In this document: piece after piece, positions 11,269 to 22,539 of the stretch
How positions within the stretch are numbered: the stretch's first letter is position 1
How the letters are laid out: each line of letters begins with the position of its first letter
DNA from: Populus alba
Lineage: Eukaryota; Streptophyta; Magnoliopsida; Malpighiales; Salicaceae
Assembly: GCF_005239225.2 (NCBI RefSeq)
Contig: NC_133296.1
Span: 2,790,001 to 2,854,000, forward strand
DNA length: 64,000 nt
Direction: 5' to 3'
Program-made: the position numbers and the translations under genes
The notes under the pieces: generated by a model
The model's input: only the letters and a program-made list of their open reading frames with translations
Told to the model about the DNA's origin: nothing
Databases searched by the model: none

Positions 11269-14200
11269 TCAGTCTGTCACAGTTGTTTGAGGCATCAGAT
11301 CTTCCAATGTTATTGCGGAGAATGACTTTGGCAGCGGAGGCCATCGAGCTATGAGCTTCGAAGCTACTTGTCGCATGGTTGGCCTAGATTGGGGATTGGC
11401 AAGCAAGCATGCAAATGCTATTTTGATAATGGAGACCACACCTTCTGCAACTCGATTTTCAGGAAGTGGGATACGTTGGTCTATCACATCCTTCAACAAT
11501 GCATGCTGGTTGATTTGTGAGCTCGACGAGGAGGAAAATGTTGATGCAGAAAGAGATGAGATGAGATCACCCGGATGCATTCCCATTATTACTTCCATTG
11601 TGACCACTCCAAAGCTGTAGACATCGCACTTCTCGTTCACTCTCATTGTGTAAGCTAGCTCTGCAAAATGACAATTTATTATACATAACCTTTAGAGCAT
11701 CCAACCCTCCATTTTCATAGTACTGGTTGTATTGTTCTGCTTATATGTGTGTGTGTGTGTGTATTAAGAATGAAATCAAGTATGTACCTGGAGCTGTGTA
11801 TCCGAAGGTGCCAGCAAATGAGGTCCAGTTGGTCGAGTCAGGCATCAAGAGCCGAGCTGTCCCAAAATCCGAAACACGAGCCTCGTATTCCAAATCTAAA
11901 AGAACATTGCTGCTGGAAATGTCTCGATGAATGATTGGAGGCGAGCAATGATGGTGCATATAGGATAATGCATTGGCCACTCCTTTAACAACATTAAGCC
12001 TTTTATTCCAATCCAAGTCCATTGCCTGTTCTTCGCTAGATAAATTCATCTTCAAACTTCCCCTTTCTATGAACTCGTAAACTAAGAAGGAGTGCTCTAT
12101 TAATGAACAAAATCCATATAACTTCACAATATTTCGATGTCGAATATCTATTAACATGCGAATCTCATTTCTAAAAGTTTTCAAATCCATAAGCTTGTCC
12201 TCTCTTGATGGGTGAAGTTTCTTCACGGCAACTTCCTGACCTGCTGGCAACGTGGCTCGATAAACAATTCCATATCCCCCTTTCCCAATGCAATTATTGA
12301 AGTTGAAATTATTAGTGGCCTGGATGATAGTTTCATGTAGGATCTCCTCCTCATAGCCCCATACTGCCAAACTGAGTGGACTTTGTCGCTCTCCTAAAAA
12401 CGAGATTCTTTCTCTACTTGTTTGGTGGCGAAAGTATAAACATCCAACCATGGTAAGTAGTAGAAGTAGACTGCCCGGGAGAGAAAAAAGAATTAAAATG
12501 ACAATTTTAGTGCTCTTTCTCCTGCTTGTAAGAAGTATACAAGGCTTTAGACCACTGGCATTTCCACAGAGACCACTATTATTCATAAAAGCTTCAAATG
12601 GAGCTTCAATGAAGCCTTTGATTTTGGGGATAGGGCCCTCTAGTTCATTGTAAGAGATGTCTACAGCTGTCAAGCTCACCAAATCTACAAAAGCAGTTGG
12701 AATCGAACCTGAAAGTTTGTTGTGAGAGAGGTTCATCGTTTCTAACTGTTTCAATTGCCCAATTTGTGATGGTATCTCTCCTGCCAGAAGATTCCCACTG
12801 AGATCTAGATTTCCAAGGAAATGCAGGAAGCCTATCTTAGATGGGATGCTCCCTATGAACTTATTATGACTCAAGTTCAATTGTACTAAATTTGAGCACT
12901 CTCCCAGTTGTTTTGGGATTGATCCACCAAGATTATTAGAAGCTAAATTAAGGAATTGAAGTTGAGATAGCATTTGGATTTCAAAGGGAATGACACCAAA
13001 AAGATGGTTGTTATGAAGAGTAAGGTTGAACAACGCTTTTAACTGCCCCAATTCTTTTGGAATTGTCCCTTTTATGAGATTTGATGAGAGATCAATCAGT
13101 TGTAGTCCAGTGGCCTTTCCAAGCTCTGATGGTATCTCACCGGTGATATTATTGTTTGACAATTTTAGGCTCGTCAAGTTGTGAAAACTTCCCCATTTCC
13201 ACGTCAGCTCACCAGACAAATTATTGTGACTGAGGTCCACATAGTTCAAGTTTGGGTAGAGGCCTAAATCTTCAGAAATATTCCCCGTCAATTGGTTCCA
13301 TTCAAGCCTAACTCTAAATAGACTAGTACAATTTCGCAAGCTTTTAGGGATTGGACCAGAAAAATAATTGTAGTTGGCTGTAAAATTTACAAGTAACCCA
13401 CCAAGGCACAAGTCTCGTGGTAAATGGCCAGTGAAATTGTTTGAAAACAATTGCAAATTCATCAAATGTGTGAGATTATTCATCTCGGGGGGTAGAGAAC
13501 CATTGAGATTATTAGTGTGCAAACTCAATTCAACTAGGGATTCAAGGTGTCCTATTTCCCGAGGAACAGATCCAGATAAATTATTCATGCACAGACTAAG
13601 TCTAGTGAGCATAGTCATGTTCCCAATAGAAGAAGGGATGGAACCAAAGAATTTATTATCCCATAAATAGAGAGTGGATAGGTGTTTCAGAGTTCCAATA
13701 GAGGCTGGGATCAAACCAGTGAGATTATTTTCATTAAGCCTCAAGTCAATGAGCTTAGTCATGTTCCCAATAGAAAAAGGAATGGAACCAGTGAGTTTGT
13801 TGTTCAAGAGATAAAGAATGGATAAGTTTCTCAAATTTCCAATAGAAGAAGGGATCCTACCAGTTAAATCATTACTCGACAAGCTAAGGAAATTGAGAGA
13901 TTGTAGTGATCCAATCTCTAGAGGTATCAAGCCAGAGAGTCTGTTACTCCATAGATAGAGAGTGGATAGGTGTTTCAGAGTTCCAATCGAGGATGGTATC
14001 AAACCGGTAAGATTATTTTCACAAAGGTACAAAAAGTTAAGACTTGTTAACAATCCTATCTCAAGTGGAATATTTCCTGTGAAATGATTATCACACAAGT
14101 CTAAATTGGTGATTTTGGTCAGGTTACTAATGTGGGATGGAATAGTTCCATAGAATGAATTTTTTGAGAGATTGAGAGTGGATAAGTTTCTCAAATTTCC

Positions 14201-15043
14201 AATAGTAGAAGGGATCCTACCAGTTAAATCATTACTCGACAAGCTTAGAGAATTGAGAGACTGTAGCGATCCAATCTCTGGAGGTATCAAGCCAGAGAGT
14301 TTGTTATTCAAGAGATAAAGAATGGATAAGTTTCTCAAATTTCCAATAGAAGAAGGGATCCTACCAATTAAATCATTACTCGACAAGCTAAGGGAACTGA
14401 GCGACTGTAGTGATCCAATCTCTGGAGGTATCAAGCCAGAGAGTTTGTTACCCCATAGATAAAGAGTGGATAGGTGTTTCAGAGTTCCAATCGAGGATGG
14501 TATCAAACCGATAAGATTATTTTCACAAAGGTACAAAAAGTTAAGACTTGCTAACAGTCCTATCTCATGTGGAATATTTCCTGTGAAATGATTATCACAC
14601 AAGTCTAAATAGGTGATTTTGGTCAGGTTACTAATGTGGGATGGAATAGCTCCATAGAGTGAATTTTTTGAGAGAATGAGAGTGTGAAGATTGGGGAAGG
14701 ATGAGAAGTTGAAACTATGAAGCGTACCTCTCAGACCAAAGTGTGTAAGGCTGAAATGCGCGACGCTTCCAGAATTGTCACAAGTGATCCCAAGCCACTT
14801 GCAAGGGCTGCTGCCAACCCAAGAAGACAGGACAGCTTGACTGTGGTTGTCATCAAGACTTGCTTTCCATTTTAGGAGAGCCTCCGCTTCTTTATTACCT
14901 TCAGCAGCTACATATTTGGCAGCACCAAATGAAGTTGTAGAGAAATTAGGAGGAAAGGCAAAGAAAGAAGGAAAACACATTAGAAAGAGAAAAAAAAGGA
15001 CTCCGAGAAACATTGAGACTGGTTTATGTAGTAAGGACATCAT
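11269..15043 (-). CDS. LRR receptor-like kinase, MIK2-like, 29 LRRs (RLK1)
   Basis: A single-pass plasma-membrane receptor kinase with two exons, 15043-11788 and 11660-11269, joined through gtacat and tgcag splice sites (1215 residues). In order it has a signal peptide (about 1-33), an N-terminal LRR cap with the [16 protein letters not shown] pair of cysteines, 29 LRRs of 24 residues, a closing [10 protein letters not shown] pair, a membrane helix from about 846, and a Ser/Thr kinase from about 918. The kinase retains GKGGYG, Lys941 in VAVKK, HRD with Asp1041, DFG with Asp1059, and APE formed across the intron, so it looks catalytically competent. The frame extends upstream only to a TTG, so I start at the ATG pair at 15043/15040. 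LRRs 1-6 are repeated as LRRs 8-13 with an exact 504-nt period. The catalytic-loop approach reads HHHCSPP, whereas its sister has HHDCSPP. Its ligand is unknown; MIK2-type receptors sense peptide signals in immunity and reproduction. Confidence 0.93.
13600..14700 (-). repeat. 504-nt (7-LRR) internal tandem duplication in RLK1
   Basis: The same phrase, acaaaggtacaaaaagttaa, starts at 14021 and at 14525, exactly 504 nt apart, which is seven 24-residue repeats. The surrounding blocks are near-identical, so this is a recent in-frame duplication rather than ancient LRR similarity. Confidence 0.88.
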
Positions 15044-15096
15044 GAAAAAAAAAGGATATGGTTTGCTATGGCAGATGAAGATCCTAGGCTCCAATG

Positions 15097-15107
15097 ATAG
15101 CTACTTA
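15097..15107 (-). promoter_or_regulatory. Candidate TATA box of RLK1
   Basis: Read on the minus strand, ctataagtag lies about 55-65 nt before the chosen ATG. The same sequence sits at the same distance before the second kinase (41007-41017). Conservation could simply reflect recent duplication. Confidence 0.35.
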
Positions 15108-15109
15108 TA

Positions 15110-16585
15110 GAAAAAAATAAATGGAGTATTTATTGGAATTTTTAATTGTGAAATTCCTATTCATCTTTGTTCTTATTTTACAGAATTTGACATCCGTCAA
15201 CAACAGTGACATCAGTTTTTAATGGAAAATTCATTTGTTCTTAGGAAATTCATTTCCAAGTCCTATAATTTCTAAAGATTCTTAATTGCCGGCTCATTTG
15301 TTCAAAATCCGTAGCTCATTTCTAAACTAAATAAAAAAAATAAAAATAACTAAGAAAAAAATATTTTGTTTAATATGACTGTGTTTATATCAAAAATAAA
15401 AATTCAGATGGATTATATAATAACAATACAGATAGGTAAATGAAGGTTTAATTTATCCAAAAACTTATCTGACTCATCAACAAACATACCTAGTGCGATA
15501 ATATTTAATATTGTTTCATTACTCAATATTCATGATATTTTTCTCAACGTTGCCTTCGCAAATTGCTAATGAGTATGTCGTATTTTTATGCCTTTCACAC
15601 ATATCATGGTTATTTTCATAGTTATTAAGCTAAACTTGTAGCTTGTTTGTTTTTGCGTTTCAAAAAATATTTTTGAAAAAATTAAAAAAAAAATTATTTT
15701 TTTATTTACTTCAAATTAATATATTTTTAATGTTTTCAAATCATTTTAATGTGCTGATGTCAAAAATAATTTTTTTTTTAAAAAAATCATTGACATGTAT
15801 GTTGACACAAAAAGTTATTTTAAAAAGTAATCGCAACCACACTGCCAAATAACCTCTAAGGATCAATTAGGATAAGACATACGTCATTAGAGTTAACCAA
15901 TGTTAATCCTATTATTTTTTAATAAATAACAAAAAGTTGTTTTTAAAAAGATTATTTTAAAAAAAAGTCAATGGATTTTTCTGATAAGGTCTTACTAATT
16001 TGGGTTTTGTAATATAATTTTGAAAACACGTAGAGAAATTGGAGGTAAAAAAGGGGTTGTAACACCATGCATGTACATTGACTCGTTGACTCAGGAAATC
16101 TTCACGAGGGTGTAACTTTCTAGAATTTATAAAATTAAATAGTGTTAAAATAGTTTTCATGCTATAATGTAACACCATGCATGTCTATAATGTAAGTTAC
16201 ATCAGTTGTTTTTATGCTTCATGAAATTAAATAGTGTTAGGGAGCAATATAAAATTATTTTTAGAAATTTACATGATAGCTCAAGTTTTTTTTTGTTGGA
16301 ACGATTATTTGATATGATATCGAGATTTTTGATAACTAAACAATCATAAATCTGAATTTTAATAACCTTATTTTAATTAATAAAATTAAAGAGAAGATAG
16401 TTTGGACATATACAAATTTTAAGTCTAAACAACTTTTACTTGAGAGATTATATTAAAAAATAATATAAAATTATTTTTATAATTTTATCTAATAATTTAA
16501 GTTTTTTTAAATTGAAATGATTTAAAAAAAAAAAATTGGCCACTAGTGTTGCATCAGCCAAGAAATGTCACAACTTGTCATGTTA
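15110..16585. other. Upstream region of RLK1 and intergenic DNA
   Basis: The first 450 nt match the DNA upstream of the second kinase (41.0-41.3 kb and 41.4-41.5 kb), so the promoter regions were duplicated with the genes. A MITE-like repeat lies at about 15640-15855. A phrase gtaacaccatgcatgt occurs twice, at about 16058 and 16169. No gene seen. Confidence 0.5.
15640..15855. repeat. MITE-like AT-rich repeat
   Basis: It contains ttttaatgtgctgatgtcaa, the best-preserved form of the dispersed core listed at 3460-3640, and ends in gcaaccacactgccaaataa. No clear target duplication. Confidence 0.4.
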
Positions 16586-16589
16586 AAAA

Positions 16590-16757
16590 AATTGGAACCA
16601 AGAGGTTTGCTCCCTCTGTGATCTCAGGTTCGAGCCCTGTGGTTGCTCATATGATGACCACTGGAGGCTTACATGGTCGTTAACTTCAAGGCCTGTGGGA
16701 TTAGTCGAGGTGCGCGCAAGCTGGCCCGAACACCCACGTTAAACTACAAAAAAAAAA
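16590..16757 (+). mobile_element. tRNA-derived SINE, copy 1
   Basis: It contains a polymerase III B-box-like ggttcgagccc near 16628, a SINE-type gggattagtcgaggtgcgcg near the 3' end, and a poly-A tail ending at about 16757. The A box is weak and the left end uncertain. Confidence 0.6.
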
Positions 16758-16770
16758 AAGTATTTCCCCA

Positions 16771-16972
16771 TAACCGAGGCTTGTAGCCTAGTGGTCCTGG
16801 CAAGGGTTTCCTTGCCTCTGCATCTTGGGTTCAAGCCTTAGTGTGCACATCCGTCACTCTCGCGGTGCCTTACCTGTCTACTGGGCTTGCAGGATGTTCA
16901 ATGGATCCGAAGATTAGTCGTGATACGTGTAAGCTATCTCGGATACCCCGGGTTATAATAAAAAAAAAAAAG
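16771..16972 (+). mobile_element. tRNA-derived SINE, copy 2, inserted at the tail of copy 1
   Basis: An A-box-like tagcctagtggtcctgg (from about 16786) is followed by a B-box-like gggttcaagcc near 16830, and the 3' part has gattagtcgtgatacgtg, a gggttataataa end and a poly-A tail. It is flanked by aagtatttcccca (16758-16770) and aagtttttcacca (16973-16985), a 13-bp target duplication with two mismatches. The left copy begins in the A-tract of SINE copy 1. Confidence 0.75.
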
Positions 16973-16999
16973 AAGTTTTTCACCAGAGTTGCATCATCA

Positions 17000-17700
17000 T
17001 TCCATGAAAGCCTCAACCTGTTTATCGTGCCCATTGGGTTTAAACCTCCGAATGGACTTGATGCATCATGAACATGGAGATTCAACAATTGGTGAACTCC
17101 CTTGGCCCCGGATTGTGCCATTCAAGTCATGTTCTCTTTGGTTTTTCTTTAGTCAAGTGGACGGAACGTACGTATCACTGCAGCCAATCACGTTAGTTTT
17201 GGTTTTTCTTTTTCCTTTTTTCCAGTGCAGCTTTATTGTGGTTTTCTTTGCGCTCACATTCCTGAATTTGACAGCTTTGTAGCTCTTTTTTTTTTCTTTT
17301 TTTTTTTAATATCGTGGTTGAATGGTCCAAGACAACCTTTCTTTTCTTTTCTTTTCTTTGTTTCTTTACTTGCGATGAATCCGTCATGAAATGTCACAAA
17401 CTGTCGCATTGGAGGCCTCTCTGTAAATGCCATGAAAGCTTCACCAACCAATAACACGTTTATCGTGCTCATTGGGTTTGAACTTGCTAATTAATAGAGA
17501 TTATCCCAACATTGAAGAAGGATAAACGTTTATAGATGCATCATGAAGTACTTGGAAATTCAGTAGTTAGTATGCTATGCATCATCCCAACATTGAAGAA
17601 GGATGGAGAAAAAAGACAGAATTCAGTATATCTATCTTTAATTGTATAAGTAAAGAAACAAAGAATTTAACGAATTGAATTAATCTGTGGGCTTAACAGA
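17000..17700. repeat. Duplicated noncoding block
   Basis: Phrases such as ttattgtggttttctttgc, cattggaggcctctctgta and ccaataacacgtttatcgtg recur at 22.98-23.24, 25.62-25.92 and, more diverged, 35.73-35.89 and 46.86-47.29 kb. No coding potential is supported. Confidence 0.7.
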
Positions 17701-18109
17701 GAATCGTTTTAAGATTTCAAGAATTGTTTTATATTTCTCTTTAACAATATAAACACAAAGATATTATTGAAAACAGAAACCCATTCTCACATCGAGATAT
17801 TGATAATAATGATAAAGTAAGTATTTATTGAAAACGTTCTGTGATGAAATCATCATGTATACAGTAGTTAAATAGAGCCACAATGTTCAGCCTATCTATT
17901 CTCACATCCGACATGCGGGCTGTTGTTTTCCGTGTCTTTTTTTCTACGTACAACCAACAAAGTGGCTTATATATATATATATATTAAAGAACTCTAAAAC
18001 GCGTGGGGAAAACACTGTAGCTTCCCCACGCCTCCTGTGCATCACTGAATGAAAGTTTTGTTTTTTTTTTTTTTAATTATTATTATTATTTAACGCCTCA
18101 CTATACTCA

Positions 18110-19260
18110 TTAGTGAAATATCACAAAAAAAACAAAAGAAGAAAACCTAAACGTAAGGATTTTCTTGTGGAGCTGCAGCCCCCTCCTGTCTTTCAAAAAA
18201 ACCAAACACAGCCGCCTCCCCGGGGTTTTAATTGTTTTCTCCTCACCGGACCGCCCTCTTCAGCTTTTTCTCTTCTTCTTCTTCTTCACTGGAGCTCCTC
18301 ACGGTTCTCCTTCTTCTCGCCAGCCAAACTCAGCCCACGAAGAAAGCCGCCACCATTCATCAACACAGCCCTCAATTTCACTCCTCTCTTTCCCCCATTT
18401 TCCTTTAGCCTTTGGACCACAACAACCCCTTTACCTTCTCAGTTGCAGGAGCAAAAGGCGAACCGGACGGAGACCAGCCTTCTCCTCCCTCAACAGCAAC
18501 GGCGAAGCAGCGCCGTCCACCACAGCAGCGCCGCTCCTTCGTCCTCTGTTTTCTCAGCCACCTCCAGCGTCCTCCCCTCTCTCAGCCGACCCAGCTTCAA
18601 CAGTACCGACAGACCAGCCACAGCAGCGCCGTCCACAGATCGGCAGCCACCGCCACTCGTGGCTCCGACTTCCAACGCTCCCGCCTCCGACAGAGCCGCC
18701 ATCTAAAGAAGGAAGGACTAGCCACCAGGAATAGAAGGATTTGATTGCAAGATCTAAAAAAGAAAAAAACGAAACTGATCTAAAAGAAAAAAACATAGTA
18801 AAATCAACTGTTATGTGCGTCTTTGATTGTTGCAGGTCATGCCGGCGAAGACAGAGAAGAAGAAAGCCCTTTGGGATCTGCTGTTCCCAGGTTTCTTCAC
18901 GACGGCGCGTGAACACACGCGCCGCCAGTGGCGGTGGGGCGTGGTTCCACGCGCCGGAACTGTTCATTCATACCCAGAAGTCCTTCCGTGCAAAATTCGG
19001 GAGTTTTGAGGGACCATTTTGTAAATTTTAAAGTTTTAACGTAATTTTTGTTTATTTATTTTAAATTTGTAATATGTGAATGTAAAAGAAAAAAAATAAA
19101 AAGAAAAGAAAAATAATAATAAAAAAGGGGATGTGTGTGCTGGTGTATTTTATTTATTTATTTTAAATTTGTATTTGTATTTGTATTCGTAATGTGGATG
19201 TAAAAAAAAAAGAAAAAAGAAATGAAAATAGTGAATGGTGTGTTTGTATTTTGTGTTATT
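18110..19260 (+). other. GC-rich insert inside Helitron 1, possible captured gene piece
   Basis: This stretch breaks the match between the two Helitrons. It has overlapping open frames rich in Pro, Ser and Gln/Arg in all phases, as expected of GC-rich 5' UTR/exon DNA rather than a defined protein. A canonical acceptor (tttgattgttgcag) ends at about 18835, and the following DNA opens in the frame MPAKTEKKKALWDLLFPGFF. I recognise no family. Gene-fragment capture is typical of plant Helitrons, but another TE fragment would look similar. Confidence 0.35.
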
Positions 19261-19547
19261 TATTTGTATTATTATTATTATTATATTATATTATTCCTAA
19301 GCAGCAGTGAATGACGCCTCACTTTACTCATTATTAATATATTATTATTATATTATTTAATTGTCTTATTTTTTTTCGTTTTTAATTTTTTTTGTTTTTT
19401 TTTGATGAATTTTTTTTGTTTGATTTAGTTTGTTGGTATTAAATTTTTTCTATTTAATTATCAGATTTTCATAACATGTATCCTGGCTTGACGAGTTAAC
19501 TTGGTTTGATAGGTTGACCCAGTTAACTTTAGGTAAACCCGTTAATT

Positions 19548-20170
19548 TTTTCATTTATTTAGTTATCAAACTTTCATGATGCGAATTTCAGATTTGACGG
19601 GTTAATCCAGTTAATTAATTTTTTTTCTTTTTTCTTCATTAGTTTTTTTTCCTGTTAGTTTTTTTTTCTTTTTAATCAATCTATTTAATTATCACACTTA
19701 TATGACACGACCTTGCAGCCAGACCTACATTCAATACTATTGGATCTGATATTGCAGCCACCCCCATTTAAACTTGGGTCATGCAAGTTTAATGTTATTA
19801 TAAATATTATTTTTTAGGTCAGGAGTTGCTGCCAAACTCAAGAATCTTGGGTTTTGCTGCAACGCCTGACCTAAGAGTAATATTTATAATATTAATAATA
19901 AAATTAAACTTGCATGACCCAAGTTTTAAGTGAGCCTCACTGTAAACACCGGACCCAGGAATATTGGATGTAGGTCTGGCAGGTCGTGTCATAAAAGTGT
20001 GATAATTAAATAGATTAATTAAAAAAAAACAAAGAAAAAAAATCAACTGAAAGAGAAAAACTAATGAAGAAAAAAGAAAAAGAAATTAAATTAATTGGGT
20101 TAACCCTTTAAACCAAGTTTATCCCGTAAAACCTGGGATTTGCGTCATGAAAGTTTGATAACTAAATAGA
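19548..20170. repeat. Long inverted repeat (about 300-bp arms) in Helitron 1
   Basis: From tagttatcaaactttcatga (about 19560) to about 19848 the sequence is mirrored, with mismatches, by 19850-20170, whose right end reads tcatgaaagtttgataacta. Matching pairs include cttgggtcatgcaagttt with aaacttgcatgacccaag, and the cacgacc/ggtcgtg phrases. The transcript would fold into one long hairpin. Confidence 0.8.
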
Positions 20171-20848
20171 ATTTAATTTTTTTTTATGAATTTTTTTGTT
20201 TGATTTAGTTTGTTAATGTTAAATTTTTTTTATTTAGTTATCAGATTTTCATGATACGGATCTCGAGTTTGATGGGTTGACCTGATTTGACGAGTTATTT
20301 TTTTCATTTAGTTTAGTTTGTTAAAGTTAATTTTCTTTCTATTTAGTTATCAGACTTCCATACTTTCATGGTACGTATCCTGAGCTTGACAGATTAACTT
20401 GGTTTGATGGGTTAACCCAATTAATTCTAGGTAAACCCGTCATTTTTTTTCTATTTAGTTATCAAACTTTCATTACGTAAATCTCAGGTTTTACGGGATA
20501 ACCTGGTTTAAAGGGTTAACCCAATTAATTTATTTTTTTTTCTTTTTCTTCATTAGTTTTTCCTTTCTGTTGATTTTTTTTCTTTGTTTTTTTTAATTAG
20601 TTTATTTAATTATTACATTTTTATAACACGACCTTATAGCCAGACCCACATCCAAAATTCTTGAGTCCGGTGTTGCAATTAGGCTCACTTAAACTTCGGT
20701 CATGCAAGTTTAATTTTATTATTAATATTATAAATATTACTTTTAGATCAGGTGTTGCAGCCAAACCCAAGATTTTGAAATTTTTGTTTTTTTATATATT
20801 TTTATACAAAAAAAAAGACCCGCGGCATAGCGCGGGTACCAAGGCTAG

Positions 20849-22528
20849 TAGAACTCTAAAACGCGTGGGAAAACACTGTAGCTTCCCCACGCCTACTGTG
20901 CATCAGTGAATTAAAGTCTTTTTTTTTTTCTTTTTTGTTTCTTTTAAGCCTCACTGTACTCATTTTAATATATTATTATTATTATATTATATTATATTAT
21001 ATTATTCCTAAGCATCAGTAAAGTTTTTTTTTTTCACGCCTCACTTTACTCATTATTAATATATTATTATTATATTTATATTATATTATTTAACTGTCTT
21101 ATTTTTTTTTTTGTTTTTAATTTTTTTTTATTTTTTTAAATGAATTTTTTTGTTTGATTTAGTTGGTATTAAATTTTTTTTATTTAATTATCAGACTTTC
21201 ATAACATATATCCTGGCTTGACGGGTTAACTTGGTTTGATGGGTTGACCCAATTTAACTTTAGGTAAACCCGTTAATTTTTTTCATTTATTTAGTTATCA
21301 AACTTTCATGATGCGAATTCCAGATTTGACGGGTTAATCCAGTTAATTCATTTTTTTTCTTTTTCTTCATTAGTTTTTTTTCTGTTAGTTTTTTTTTTTT
21401 AATCAATCTATTTAATTTATCACACTTATATGACACGACCTTGCAGCCAGACCTACATCCGAGACTATTGGATCTGGTATTGCAGCCACCCCCACTTAAA
21501 CTTGGGTCATGCAAGTTTGATGTTATTATTAATATTATAAATATTATTTTTAGGTCAGGTGTTGCAGCCAAAACTCAAGACACTGTAACACTGGACCCAG
21601 AAATATTGGATGTGGGTCTGGCTATAAGGTCGTGTCATAAAAGTGTGATAATTAAATAGATTAACTAAAAAAAAACAAAGAAAAAAAATCAACTGAAAGA
21701 GAAAAACTAATGAAGAAAAAGAAAAAGAAATTAAATTAATTGGGTTAACCCTTTAAACCAGGTTATCCCGTAAAACCTGGGATTTGCGTCATGAAAGTTT
21801 GATAACTAAATAGAATTTAATTTTTTTTAATGAATTTTTTGTTTGATTTAGTTTGTTAATGTTAAAATTTTTATTTGGTTATCAGATTTTCATGATACGG
21901 ATCTCGAGTTTGATGGGTTGACCTGATTTGACGAGTTATTTTTTTCATTTAGTTTAGTTTGTTAAAGTTAATTTTCTTTCTATTTAATTATCAGACTTTC
22001 ATACTTTCATGATGCGTATCCTGAGCTTGACAGGTTAACTTGGTTTGATGGGTTAACCCAATTAATTATGGGTAAACCCGTCATTTTTTTTCTATTTAGT
22101 TATCAAACTTTCATTACGCGAATCTCAGGTTTTACGGGATAACCTGGTTTAAAAGGTTAACCCAATTAATTCATTTTTTTTTCTTTTTCTTCATTAGTTT
22201 TTTCCTTCATGTTGATTTTTTTTCTTTGTTTTTTTTTAAATTAGTTTATTTAATTATCACACTTTTATAACACGACCTTATAGCCAGACCCACATCCAAA
22301 ATTCTTAAGTCCGGTGTTGCAATTAAGCTCACTTAAACTTGGATCATGTAAGTTTAATTTTATTATTAATATTATAAATATTATTTTTAGGTCAGGCGTT
22401 GCAGCCAAACCCAAGATTCTTGGGTATGGCCTTACAAAAAAAACCCAAAATTTTTTAAATTTTTGTTGTTTTTTTTAATATTTTTATACAAAAAAATACC
22501 CGCGGCATAGCGCGGGTACCAAGACTAG
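20849..22528 (+). mobile_element. Helitron-like element 2, head-to-tail with copy 1
   Basis: It starts immediately after the CTAG of copy 1 with agaactctaaaacgcgtggg and ends with the same hairpin and CTAG at 22525-22528, followed by T. The DNA on both outer sides (caacaaagtggctt before copy 1, aacaaagtggctttaaga after copy 2) suggests the pair occupies one original site. It lacks the GC-rich insert. Confidence 0.72.
21280..21815. repeat. Inverted repeat in Helitron 2, shortened centre
   Basis: Same design as in copy 1, with arms around 21285-21570 and 21590-21815, but the centre is deleted so that the right arm starts at tggacccagaaatattggatg. Confidence 0.7.
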
Positions 22529-22539
22529 TATATATATAT

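Larger units (their letters stand above)
17985..20848 (+). mobile_element. Helitron-like element 1 (non-autonomous)
   Basis: The 3' end is the diagnostic plant Helitron terminus: a GC-rich hairpin (cccgcggcatagcgcggg at about 20819-20836), a short spacer and CTAG at 20845-20848, followed by T. The 5' end is placed near the tattaaagaactctaaaacg phrase at about 17985-18002, because a nearly identical phrase starts the adjacent copy; exact A/TC ends are not certain. It contains a 1.15-kb GC-rich insert absent from copy 2 and a long inverted repeat. There is no Rep/helicase frame. Confidence 0.72.

Noticed and set aside
11741..15094. A start for RLK1 at 15094 and a stop at 11741
   Set aside because: The codon at 15094 is TTG, and the end reads into the intron after a good gtacat donor. 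The ATG at 15043 and splicing to 11660 restore the kinase.
18113..18744. Proline/serine-rich proteins in three frames
   Set aside because: All phases are open because of base composition; no known domain, and it lies inside a Helitron insert.
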